From: Phycisphaerae bacterium
GTDB lineage: Bacteria; Planctomycetota; Phycisphaerae; UBA1845
Assembly (NCBI GenBank): GCA_029260115.1
Contig: JAJDDW010000016.1
Coordinates: 147,144 to 211,143, forward strand
Direction of reading: 5' to 3'
DNA length: 64,000 nucleotides
Made by a program: the position numbers and the translations under genes. Numbering within the stretch: the stretch's first letter is position 1; each line of letters begins with the position of its first letter. The notes under the pieces are model-generated. The model did not search any database, was not told the origin of the DNA, and saw nothing but the letters and a program-made list of their open reading frames with translations. Of the stretch, positions 54,516 to 64,000 are shown one piece after another.

Positions 54516-54626
54516 CCGGATAAAATTTTCGGGAAGCACACTCACGCCATCAGCATCGAATCGGAGATTGTGCGGTCGCCGAACACAATCGCGAAAAGCA
54601 GATCATGTAGGACGATTGCTAATTCT

Positions 54627-55193
54627 CTATGCTCCCGCCGGCCACAGCCATCCGAAAATGCTTGCCGTCAGCAAACCGTACACAGCGCCGTCGAAGAGGA
54701 ATTTGAGCATGACACTAAATTGCTGCCCTTTCCATATGTAGTCGGTAAGTGCGCCCATCGCGTACGCCATAATTGCGGCTGTGCCCGTCAACCTAAAAAC
54801 CGTAATAAAGTCAGTTCCCACCGCGAGCCCGATCCCTGCAATATAGGCGACTAGCACGCTTATGAGCACCGCCTGCAGGAACCAGAGAAACAGGTTTCTG
54901 CCCATCGCTGGGGGGCCGCTGGGCAGGATGGTCATGAATCCAACCGGGCCCTGCGTGAACTTGCTCATCATCTCATCTGATTGGAGTTCCTTCATGTCTT
55001 CGCAATGAGGGAACATGTAGTTCCCCGGCCTGATGTTCTCTCCGCGAAGCAGTTCGCACAATTTGTCCTCGCCCGGCGACCGTGAATAATCCGACTTGTG
55101 AATGGGTATTACCATATGAAAGATGGAACTTGCTAAAAACACGGCTACGGTCGAGATTAGAATCGGCATCCACAGTTCCGCTAATGCAACCAT
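54627..55193 (-). CDS. Membrane protein of unknown function (several TM helices)
   Basis: 188 aa; hydrophobic helices; IFHMVIPIHKSDYSRSP, LTDYIWKGQQFSVMLKFLFDGAVYGLLTASIFGWLWP. Confidence 0.7.
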   Translation of the reverse strand: MVALAELWMPILISTVAVFLASSIFHMVIPIHKSDYSRSPGEDKLCELLRGENIRPGNYMFPHCEDMKELQSDEMMSKFTQGPVGFMTILPSGPPAMGRNLFLWFLQAVLISVLVAYIAGIGLAVGTDFITVFRLTGTAAIMAYAMGALTDYIWKGQQFSVMLKFLFDGAVYGLLTASIFGWLWPAGA

Positions 55194-55259
55194 ACGATTT
55201 CTCCTTTGTGTTCAACAAGCATTTCGTCTCAATTTATCAGTTCATACAATAGTGTTATC

Positions 55260-55410
55260 TGTAAAGACCGTCTGCGCTTATATGTGCGAATTTTCGCTAT
55301 TTTCTCCAGTGACTGTCTAAGATTCAAGCTCAACGTTGCAGGAATGATACTGTTGCGCTAGTAGGAGTTGTTGCAGATGACATCGGATTTGCAACTAGGC
55401 GATGTGTGAC
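55260..55410 (+). mobile_element. 5' remnant of integrase-core IS (repeat R2 plus start of ORF)
   Basis: TGTGCGAATTTTCGCTATTTTCTCCAGTGACTGTCTAAGATTCAAGC plus GACATCGGATTTGCAACTAGGCGATGTGT, alignable to 61.2-61.46 kb. Confidence 0.55.
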
Positions 55411-55436
55411 ACATTCTGTCTGTCCATCCCGTCCCG

Positions 55437-56383
55437 TTTATTCCGTACTCCTTGTCAATAAAGGACTTACGAATTGACCGGATTCCCAACCACAATACGC
55501 TTACGCAACTGAATTCGAGCGTAACTGGTGTAAGGGATGAGCGTTTTTCAAATCATTGTTGTGATGATTTGGTCGCTAGTTAGAACGCAAGCTGAGCTTG
55601 CCGCTGAAATCTAGCCATTCGCCAACAACTAACTGTTCTCGAACATTCGGCCAAACGACTTAAGTTACGAAAGGACGATCGAATGTTTTTGCGTTTGGTT
55701 TTCCCGATTGTGGCCATTGACTATTTCACCGTGCCGACAGCGACATTTCGCATTTTATTTGTATTCGTTGTTCTGCAACATGATCGGCGCAAGGTTGCTC
55801 ATTTCAACGTAACCGAGCATCCATCCGCTCAATGGACAGTACAACAAATCGTTGAGGCGTTTCCCTATGACACCGCGCCACGGTTTCTGATTCGTGATCG
55901 CGATGGAATTTATGGACATGTATCTCAGGAGCGTGTGATGAACATGGGCCTTGAGGAGGTTATCACGGTTTCGCGATCACCATGGCAAAATCCTGAAGCT
56001 GAACGAATTATTGGATCAGTAAGACGAGAGTGTCTTGATTACGTCATTGTACTTAACGAGAAACATTTCAAGTGCATCCTGCCGTCGTATTTTGATTTTT
56101 ATCATAAGGCAATTACTCATCTTTCCTTGGATCGCAATGCTCCGATCGCAAGAGAGGTTGAATAGCCCGATCACAGCCAAGTGATCTCGATTCCACAATT
56201 TGCTGGCTTGCATCATAAGTATCTCCGAGCAGCCTGAATTTGTGTTTGTGACACTCGAATTTGTCCCCGCCCGAAGAGATCGTCTGTGCGTTTATCCCAT
56301 TTCAGATGCTTCCTTTTCGCAAAAACAACCGGAAGCTATTCGAATTACGCCAACATCCGTCCGGATGACGTTAATGGGAGGGT
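55437..56383 (+). mobile_element. Decayed IS element (integrase-core family), internally deleted; copy B
   Basis: FTVPTATFRILF...HFNVTEHPSAQWTVQQIVEAFPYDTAPRFLIRDRDGIYG...SPWQNPEAERIIGSVRRECLDYVIVLNEKHF; 5' DNA shared with copy A. Confidence 0.82.
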
Positions 56384-56437
56384 CAACCCATTTGCCTTCA
56401 AGCTGTTAAATGAAATACATTTATCAAGGAGTAACTT

Positions 56438-56552
56438 AGTACTACAGCGCCACATAAGGTTTCGAGGCTTCTGGAACGCCGTTCTCGGCACCGAAAACGC
56501 GGTTGGTTAGCGTTCGAATGACCTCCGAAGGACTAAGTGGCGCTGTAGTATT
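56438..56552. mobile_element. Non-coding MITE-like element with inverted termini
   Basis: TACTACAGCGCCACATAAG ... CTAAGTGGCGCTGTAGTA; about 115 bp. Confidence 0.6.
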
Positions 56553-56748
56553 AGAAAAGGTGTGAATATTGCATTATGTTAGTACATATGTGCGTAAAAT
56601 TAGCGTACGCCGGAGCAAGACTAAGTTTCAATTCATGTTAATCAAATCAACCTGACACCTTTTCTGGACTTTTTAAAGATGCCATGTTTACGATGCATCT
56701 AATTAATCGGGACCAGTCTTGAATCGAAAACCAACGGAAACGATCGGA

Positions 56749-57573
56749 TTATTGGCCGGGCAGGCTCACCGCACCGTAAGGGGTATTGACGGCACCCACT
56801 GGCGTCAATTTTGGGGAGCCGAGCTCACCACCTTTTAGTACACTCGAAGCGGCTGATGTGGCCGCTAACTTGCACCTTGCCGTCAACACGCAGCTCGCCC
56901 CGGGATCGACGAGACCCGGTGTGTTCACCTCCACACGGCCAATTTCAACATTACCTAGTTTTAACTCGTAGCCCAGTTCTGAGATGCCAAGTGCGAATAT
57001 ATTTGGATTCGTCAGTTGGGCTGACACCGTAACATTTGTTCCGCGGAGTGAAAATCCAGATGTGTCAACATCAGTGATTGAAACCTTCGGTAGTTTGAGA
57101 ACAGGTAAATCGCCCGCGTGTGCAAAGTCTAGCGACAAGCTTTGACCTGCGATGTCAAATATCATGGCTCCTTCCATTTCATACGGTAGCTCAGCCGAAT
57201 TTTTTAATTCGTGCACCAGCTCCCACAGACTGAGATATGTGATCCGAGCTGGCAGGGTGATCGTACCGACTATACCGGCTGGCAGTTCGGTTGCTGGAAT
57301 GGTGTCTGAGCTGATCACGTCTTTCTCGGCCACGCGCAATGCGTAGCGACCTCTAGGGGTATGGAGCCCGATGAATGTGTTGTTCTTGACATCAACATCA
57401 AACGCCAATTCAACACCTTCGAAATCAATCGCTACGACGCGTGCAGATACGCTTTGTAAAGTCGGTCGCATTGATGCACAGCCGCTGGCCAATCCAGTTG
57501 CCAAAATAGCAAGACTTAGAAAACATGCGAGTCGATGCGTACTATTCGTTATATTCGCGTGATAGTCTATCAT
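56749..57573 (-). CDS. LEA type 2-like (WHy domain) lipoprotein
   Basis: Lipobox LATGLASGC; FEGVELAFDVDVKNNTFIGLHTPRGRYALRV and second VSAQLTNPNIFALGISELGYELKLGNVEIGR. Confidence 0.82.
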   Translation of the reverse strand: MIDYHANITNSTHRLACFLSLAILATGLASGCASMRPTLQSVSARVVAIDFEGVELAFDVDVKNNTFIGLHTPRGRYALRVAEKDVISSDTIPATELPAGIVGTITLPARITYLSLWELVHELKNSAELPYEMEGAMIFDIAGQSLSLDFAHAGDLPVLKLPKVSITDVDTSGFSLRGTNVTVSAQLTNPNIFALGISELGYELKLGNVEIGRVEVNTPGLVDPGASCVLTARCKLAATSAASSVLKGGELGSPKLTPVGAVNTPYGAVSLPGQ

Positions 57574-57959
57574 TTGTTTATTCCTTATTTTTTCTCTAGC
57601 CGAATAGATCGTCACACTATCCGCCGAGATATTCTGAACCGATGCACGAGAGCTCTCACCATCGTATCAAGTGATTACCCAAGACTCAAGCTCGGCCTTT
57701 TTGGATTTAATTTTTGTTGGATCTGACGGCGACCTGACCGCGTATTGTCCTAAAATTAGTGTGTTCAATGAAGGCTAACATGTCCAGCAAGAATTGTCGC
57801 ATGCTGGATGAAGCGGCAATACTCTCCGGCGGGGTATTCGGCGGCAGCACGGTGACAAGGACACGTGAAGCAATTGGAAAAGCCCTCCACGTCTCAGGAA
57901 GAAACTTTCGGAGAAAGACTGCTTCTATAACCGACGACACTGGGAAATGAAGCGGAGGC

Positions 57960-58320
57960 GTGAGGGTGGCAGAAGGGACCGTACTAGCGATGAAGCGGAG
58001 TAACGTCCGTGGTGCCAAGGTACCCTGCTGCCGGTGTTTCACTTACGTTAGATTCTGGATCGAAAGGAAGGTTAGACGCTCCATGATGCGGGCCAGAATG
58101 CGTCGCGGCTTCGGCTGGAACAGGTGGAGTAGCAATTTGTTGTATGACACGCTGGGTGTCTTTGATGATTACCGGATACTTCATAATCCAAGTGCCACAA
58201 CGCTGCCAGCTCGATAGGTCACATAAACTTTGATGTGAAGCCGTCAGGTAAGCATAGTGCGGGAATTCCTCAGTCTGCGATTGAGGTGGGGGGGACTGGA
58301 GAGGGCCTAAATTCAGGCTA
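57960..58320 (+). mobile_element. Possible group II intron reverse transcriptase remnant
   Basis: AEGTVLAMKRSNVRGAKVP and RRGFGWNRWSSNLLYDTLGVFDDYRI resemble C-terminal RT/maturase segments; frame broken. Confidence 0.35.
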
Positions 58321-58480
58321 ATGAGGCACACCCAAAGGAACGGGGAGATCAGAAAGGCATGACCTTCGGGGCACCTCGCCAGTTCTCGACGCTACAACTT
58401 GCGTAACTGACCAGTTCGTAACGGCTCATGGACTTCTGTTTTCAATTTAGTATAGGTGGAATGAATACATCCCATGCGTT

Positions 58481-58550
58481 GAAACTGCCGCCTGATAAGC
58501 CGATTGAATTCAGATCGTTTCGCGCGTTTGAATTGTTGGGCACTACAGGG
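58481..58550 (+). repeat. Dispersed repeat R3, copy 3
   Basis: Ungapped alignment to 44331..44400. Confidence 0.65.
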
Positions 58551-58690
58551 CATCGCTGGCCACATCCGTCAGTTACTCAGCAAGAACGTGAGTCACGATT
58601 CGTTGGGACGAGGATGAGGGTCAGAGTCTATCGCGAAACACGCTGACAGTGGCATCGCGTCGCTACTGACAACATACGATCTGGCCCCAC

Positions 58691-61177
58691 TCATTCATTC
58701 TCAGCGGACGTCTTGCTTCGCCACTCAGCGGCGAGATCAATGCGGTTCCACGTCTCGTAGAGATTGATTAGGGTGTTGACTGCAGTCCGTGTTCGCTCGT
58801 GCTTTGGACCAAGGACTCTCAAAAGCACGCGATGCGCTTGCACGAGAGAACGCTCCGCCTCTTCGAACCGCTTGAGCGTTATCAAGCATTCTCCGAGGCG
58901 CTGATTCGCCATACCCGTCAGATAATGATCCGGAAACGCACGGCCGAAAGACACCACAAGCGCTTCGTATGACGCCAACGCGTCATCAAACCTATTCTCT
59001 TCGTTTGCCACGTCAGCAAGACTGAGCCGGGTCACCAGCGTATCCAAATGCTCCTCTCCAAGAACACGCCGTTGGGCACCCAGAATCTCACGGAGCAAGT
59101 CTCTCTTTCGTTCCAAATCTCCTTGGACTCCGAACACGGCCGCCAGAACACCGGCCGTTTGAAGTGTGTTGCGGTGGTCTTCTCCCAAAATGCGACGCTG
59201 CAGCTCCAGTGCTGAGCTGAGTAGCTCAATGGCATCGTCGAAGCGTCGCTGATGCGCATAAAGCGTTCCGAGCCCGGCCATGGCTTGCAGTGTGTGCGGG
59301 TGCTCCTGGCCATGGACACGCTTCTGGAGGACTAGTCCTTCCTTAAAAAGCTCTTCGGCTTCCTCCAGCCGTTCCATGTACATATACACGCTACCGAGGT
59401 TATTCAGCGTGACTGCCACTTCGCCGTCGTCGACATGCTCGACGCGGCGGATGGCACCAAGCGTTTCAAGCAGCACCGGTTCCGCTTGATCATAACGACC
59501 CTGCACAAGATAGATCGCTCCTAGGTTTTGGAGAGAGGAAATCGTGTCACGATGCAGCTCGCCGAGGTCCTCCTTTTGGACGGCGAGCATGTCAAGGAAA
59601 ATCTGTTCCGCACGATCGTACTCACCGACGTTCATGAGCAACTTTCCCAGATCGCTTCGGCATCGATTCGTATCTTCATGCCATTCGCCCAGTTCGACGC
59701 TGTAGAGATCGAGCGCCCGGGTCAGGTGAGGCCTGGCGGATTCATACCTTCCGAGATTGTCGTACGTTCTTCCGATTGTTCTGCGAATGGTCGCCTCGAC
59801 GAGAGGGGCATTCTCGAATTTACCCTCGATTCTATTCGCGGCGCGGTCCAGCGCCACATGCAGGGGGATCGCGCGATCCGGCTCGATCTGCGGGTCGGCC
59901 TGGGCCAGAAGGTCGTCGGTGAGAAAAGTGTTCACTGCCACGACGATACTCGCCTGCAATCTCGCCTCATTACGTTGCGCGGTCATTTCGAGCATCCCGT
60001 ACCCGGTGCCGATGACTCCGAGGACCAGCGCGACGAATGTCGCGATGACTCCGCCAACGAGCGCCTTGTTTCGCTGCGCGAACATCCGCAACTGGTAGGC
60101 CGCACTGGGAGGTCGCGTCGTGATCGGCTCGTGGTTGAGGAACCGACGAATGTCCGCCGCCAAATCGGACGCGGACTGGTAACGATCCTCCGGGCGCTTC
60201 CGTAGCGATTTGAGCACGATTATGTCCACATCGCCGCGTAGTGCGTGGCTTGCCGACTTAAGCGATCTCGGCTCGGACTCCTCAATGGCCCGGATTGCGG
60301 TCGCCATCGTCCCATCACCAAGTTCGTACGGCAACCGCCCTGCCAGAAGCTCGTACAGGATGACGCCGAGTGCATAGACATCGGACCGCGTATCGAGACG
60401 TTCGGTGGCGGCGCTGACCTGTTCCGGACTCATGTATGCCAGTGTTCCGACGAGCTGGCCCGGCGTTGTTTGCATTGTGGCAAAGAGATCGGCGTCGGTC
60501 GCGCGGGCCACGCCAAAGTCGAGGATCTTGGGAGCGCCCTCCGAGGTCACCAAGATGTTGGCCGGTTTGAGATCGCGATGGATGACACCTTTTTGATGTG
60601 CATGCTCAACGCCGTCGCAGATCAAAGTCAATAGCCGTAGTCTTGCCTCGATGGATGGCTGTTCCTTCACGATGAATGCGTTCAATGCTACACCGTTCAC
60701 TAATTCCATAGCGAAGAACGGAATTGGGCCGCTACCACTGTCCCAATTGCCGACCTCGTAGATTTGGGCGATGCCGGGGTGTTGCAGCCGCGCGAGGACG
60801 CTTGTCTCAAACTCGAAGCGTCTGCGGAGTTCCTCAGTAACCAGTCCGGCGTGCATGACCTTCAAGGCAACCTGTCGTCGAGGCTGATCCTGCTCGGCGC
60901 GATAGACCACACCCATGCCGCCGCGACCGAGATAGTCGATAATTCGAAAGTGGCCGATCTTTTCTGGGGCGGGCTCGGTTGTCATGTTCGTCGGTCGGAT
61001 TGGATCATCGAGCACGCCAGCACGATCATGGCTAGCCAGGAGTGCCATAACTTTTTCACACAGCTCGGGCTCATCGCGGCATGCTTTATCGAGATAGGTG
61101 GTTCGTAGCCCAGGTTCCAGGTCACGGACGTGCTCGAATAACGCCGCAATTCGTTCGAATTGATTCTGCTTCGCCAT
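58691..61177 (-). CDS. Serine/threonine protein kinase with C-terminal TPR repeats
   Basis: 828 aa; IIDYLGRGGMGVVYRAEQ, VIHRDLKPANILV, KILDFGVAR, TM, many ALEL...LGEDHPxTL TPR_12-like repeats. Confidence 0.95.
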   Translation of the reverse strand: MAKQNQFERIAALFEHVRDLEPGLRTTYLDKACRDEPELCEKVMALLASHDRAGVLDDPIRPTNMTTEPAPEKIGHFRIIDYLGRGGMGVVYRAEQDQPRRQVALKVMHAGLVTEELRRRFEFETSVLARLQHPGIAQIYEVGNWDSGSGPIPFFAMELVNGVALNAFIVKEQPSIEARLRLLTLICDGVEHAHQKGVIHRDLKPANILVTSEGAPKILDFGVARATDADLFATMQTTPGQLVGTLAYMSPEQVSAATERLDTRSDVYALGVILYELLAGRLPYELGDGTMATAIRAIEESEPRSLKSASHALRGDVDIIVLKSLRKRPEDRYQSASDLAADIRRFLNHEPITTRPPSAAYQLRMFAQRNKALVGGVIATFVALVLGVIGTGYGMLEMTAQRNEARLQASIVVAVNTFLTDDLLAQADPQIEPDRAIPLHVALDRAANRIEGKFENAPLVEATIRRTIGRTYDNLGRYESARPHLTRALDLYSVELGEWHEDTNRCRSDLGKLLMNVGEYDRAEQIFLDMLAVQKEDLGELHRDTISSLQNLGAIYLVQGRYDQAEPVLLETLGAIRRVEHVDDGEVAVTLNNLGSVYMYMERLEEAEELFKEGLVLQKRVHGQEHPHTLQAMAGLGTLYAHQRRFDDAIELLSSALELQRRILGEDHRNTLQTAGVLAAVFGVQGDLERKRDLLREILGAQRRVLGEEHLDTLVTRLSLADVANEENRFDDALASYEALVVSFGRAFPDHYLTGMANQRLGECLITLKRFEEAERSLVQAHRVLLRVLGPKHERTRTAVNTLINLYETWNRIDLAAEWRSKTSAENE

Positions 61178-61194
61178 GCGAGCTATTATGCCAA

Positions 61195-61760
61195 AAACGA
61201 CAGACCGTGCTATCTGTCAAGATATTTTGTACTTTTATGCACGATATTTCGCCATTTTCTTCTCTGGTTGCCCAAGGTTCAAGCACAACCCTGTAGGTTT
61301 CATGATGTAGATGGTTTAAATAGTGCTGCGGGGGCGACGTTTGTGATGATTGAGTCATGACTTCCACAACTCGAACCCATAAACGATCTGATCATCGCAT
61401 TCGGGAGCTTATTCGAACAGCCGGTGACATCAAATTAGCAACTCGGGGAGGTGTTCCACGTTCTACGTTCCACTGCTCGCAGTTGGTTCACTTTGACTCG
61501 TACCGACATAATCACCCATGAGGTGGTCGATATGGAAGTTCTTACGCTTCAACAGGAAGTAATTGCGCTACACAATCGTGTCGAATGGATTGTTGCATTA
61601 CCAGGATTGTTGGTCGACGAGAAGCCGACACTACTCGTCGACGGCGGCGTCGAAAATTACAACAGCGCAGTGGACGCGATTGTAGACTCTGGCATGCTCA
61701 TACGACTTCTCGCCCAGACCGACATCTCGTACACCTACTCTCTCATCGACTTATGATGGC
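61195..61760 (+). mobile_element. Decayed integrase-core IS (5' region plus N-terminal ORF)
   Basis: MTSTTRTHKRSDHRIRELIRTAGDIKLATRGGVPRSTFH; VVDMEVLTLQQEVIALHNRVEWIVAL matching 50.66-51.3 kb element. Confidence 0.65.
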
Positions 61761-61904
61761 GAGCACTCACTCTAACACCAGTGGTTGTTTCTATGTACGC
61801 TTGATACTGTCAGTAGACTCAAGAAGCTAGTTGCTATCTACGTGAAGAGCACTACACACGTCTTCCTCACCCAACCCTCCACGGCCAAACTTCAGACGAA
61901 ATGT

Positions 61905-62000
61905 ACCGTACTAACCACGCCCACATTCTGCACTTTCGTACGCGAGTTCTCGCCAGTATCACCAGAAACTGCCCAGGATTCAAGCCCCACTTTGCTTGAT
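61905..62000 (+). repeat. IS 5'-region remnant (repeat R2)
   Basis: TTCTGCACTTTCGTACGCGAGTTCTCGCCAGTATCACCAGAAACTGCCCAGGATTCAAGCCC alignable to 61.2 kb and 55.28 kb copies. Confidence 0.55.
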
Positions 62001-62735
62001 TTACGCATTGTGTCCAAATATACAAACGCGAGTAACCCACACCAAACTACCGTGCGTTGACACGACCTGCTACCGCTGAGTGTGAGTCTATTCTTGTGAC
62101 CTGACATGCCGCCTGGATTGCATCCGCTCATAGGGTGACAGGCAAGACACAGTCTCGTGCCCGTCCGCGATGAGCCTCGCGAACAGCACGATTATAGCGG
62201 GGAATGTACGTGAATGGATGCGGGCGGAATCGAATTCCGTGTCTCCCTATTTCGTAAGTCTTGATTTGACAACGATTTAACTCATAACCTCCGGTAGATG
62301 CTGCGGTTACGAACAGACTCAACAAGACCACTCTTGACCGTTGAGGCCGATTGTAGACCGCATTTGCTGGGGACTGACTGGGGACTCCTCCGCTCGTTCT
62401 CCGTTACGACTATCTTCCCGTCAAACTGGCGCCCGCCAAATTCATTAGGCCATGAACAAAAGCCGAGCGATGTCCGGATCGCGTCGGTCGCCAAACCCGA
62501 GAGTCGTGCGCCGAACGGGCATGGTCGGTCGCGTGGTCGTTCGGTATTGAGATTGGTCAAGATCCCGGTAGAATCGCGGCCTCGGAGGCGGCAAATGGGA
62601 AATATCATATTAACCCGTCCGGCTTGCTCTACTACATCGTAGGTGAAGTCGCTGGTCAATCGAAACTGAGAGGGGTCGCTCTACATCATGTGCCTAAGCA
62701 ATTTGCGTCCGCAATGGCATACCAACCATCGACCC

Positions 62736-64000
62736 ATGAAATCGATCTTCCTCCCCGGCCTCGCGCTGCTGCTGAGTCTGACCCCAACCACGCTCGCGCA
62801 AGAGAACCAGGAGCTCGGTCGGATGTGGACCTTCGAGAATCCACCGCTCGCCCACCTCGAAAAGGAATACGAGTTCAAGCCGGACCAGGAGTGGTTGGAC
62901 TCCCTTCGGCTCGGTTCGCTGCGCCTCGGCGGCGAAGACGTCCTGCCCGGCTTTGGCTCCGCGTCGTTCGTCTCGCCAAAGGGCCTGATCATGACGAGCA
63001 CCCGCTGCGTGCGCGATGCGGTCGCAGCGACTCTCGATGCGGCCGGACCGGCTCGGGATGGAGATCCCCTAAAAATAATCAAGACCGGATTCGTCGCCGC
63101 AGAGCTGGAAGACGAGTTCCGGCTGCGATCGAGGCGTGACGAGTGGCTGACCGCCGCGCAACTCGTTGAGATCTCGAACGTCACCGACAAGGTCAACAAG
63201 GGCGTGGCGCCAACCGACAACGAGACTCAGATCAAGGAAAAGCGAGAGGCGAACAAGAAGACGATCCTCGACGCGGCCAGAAAGGCCGATCCGAAACTCG
63301 TGCCGCAGATCGTGCCCCTCTACCAGGGCAGCATGTTCCAGCTCTACCAATACAGGGTGTACGACGACGTTCGTCTGGTGTGCGTTCCGCACGTGCAAAC
63401 CGCGCAATTCGGCGGTGATACCGACAACTTCACCTTTCCGCGCTACAGCATTGATTTCGCATTCCTGCGCGCGTACGAGGACGGCAAGCCCGCGAACACG
63501 ACGAAGCACTACTTCAAGTGGAAGTCGGGCGGCGCGAAGAAGGACGAACTCGTCTTCGTGTCCGGCAACCCCGGCACGACGAACCGGTTGTCCACGAAGG
63601 CGCAGTTGGAGCTCGAGCGAGACGTCAGGATCCCGATCGAAATCGAGCGGCTCACGAACCGATTGCCCATCATGAAAAACTGGGGCGTTCCCGACGACGG
63701 GGAATACGATCCCGAAAACCCGTCGGAATACTGGGCCTTCATGAGGACGGGTATCCTCGCGATGGAAAACAGCCTGAAAGCGGCGCGCGGCAACTTGCAG
63801 GCTCTCGAAAACGCGAAGTTGATGGCGAAGAAAACCGCGGCGGAGCAGGCATTCAAGAGCCGCGTGATGGCGGACAAAAAACTCGCGGAAAAGTACGGCG
63901 ACCTCTGGGACCGGATCGCCAGCGTGGTCGAGGAGCGGAGGCTGCATGAGCCCCGGGCGCGATTCCACACGACGGGCGACTTCGTGCTCGGTGCAGCGGT
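62736..64000 (+). CDS. S46-family (dipeptidyl-peptidase 7/11-like) protein, 3' truncated by window end
   Basis: Open frame with signal peptide (MKSIFLPGLALLLSLTPTTLAQ) and no stop to window end; FGGDTDNFTFPRYSIDFAFLRAYEDGKPA typical of S46; absent from ORF track because it runs off the end. Confidence 0.85.
   Translation, partial: MKSIFLPGLALLLSLTPTTLAQENQELGRMWTFENPPLAHLEKEYEFKPDQEWLDSLRLGSLRLGGEDVLPGFGSASFVSPKGLIMTSTRCVRDAVAATLDAAGPARDGDPLKIIKTGFVAAELEDEFRLRSRRDEWLTAAQLVEISNVTDKVNKGVAPTDNETQIKEKREANKKTILDAARKADPKLVPQIVPLYQGSMFQLYQYRVYDDVRLVCVPHVQTAQFGGDTDNFTFPRYSIDFAFLRAYEDGKPANTTKHYFKWKSGGAKKDELVFVSGNPGTTNRLSTKAQLELERDVRIPIEIERLTNRLPIMKNWGVPDDGEYDPENPSEYWAFMRTGILAMENSLKAARGNLQALENAKLMAKKTAAEQAFKSRVMADKKLAEKYGDLWDRIASVVEERRLHEPRARFHTTGDFVLGAA

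Noticed and set aside
63069-63968. 299-aa minus-strand ORF and other frames at the right edge
   Set aside because: Antisense to the S46-like frame; GC-rich shadow ORF

Overview
This window looks like a chromosomal segment from an environmental bacterium. A Planctomycetota-like origin is inferred from the transposase families, the pseudopilin, the STPK-TPR protein and the giant Calx-beta/TSP3 proteins; no taxonomic search was possible. Main blocks, left to right: SNase-like nuclease and aspartate kinase (0.1-2.0 kb). A sigma54 PAS regulator divergent from a NifX-like protein (2.7-4.7 kb). A PLP gamma-lyase plus gamma-carbonic-anhydrase-like pair flanked by two paralogous small unknown proteins (4.8-7.5 kb). 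A redox/sensory operon: GcvH-like protein without the lipoyl Lys, 4x[4Fe-4S] ferredoxin, NrfD, c-heme histidine kinase, sigma54 response regulator, archaemetzincin (7.96-14.3 kb). An acetate/C2 block: CoA-hydrolase-GNAT fusion, decayed acyl-CoA synthetase, malic enzyme, Acs, OFA-type MFS, porin (15-24.6 kb). A cytochrome c'-like protein. An arsR-permease-arsEFG-like organoarsenical block with a decayed zinc-binding gene (25.8-29.4 kb). VOC protein, methyltransferase, two tandem AlkD-like genes and a pseudopilin. A GNAT / three tail-collar / DUF6916-like / giant TSP3 lipoprotein cassette (34.2-42.6 kb). A giant Calx-beta protein split by a single-base frameshift (44.5-50.3 kb). CydAB, a LEA2 lipoprotein and an STPK-TPR protein sit inside a graveyard of decayed IS elements (43.5-62.6 kb). 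At the right edge is a GC-richer, open-ended S46-family peptidase gene with a non-canonical catalytic-His motif. I recognised no rRNA, tRNA or CRISPR. All family calls come from reading the sequence; none was confirmed by a database search.
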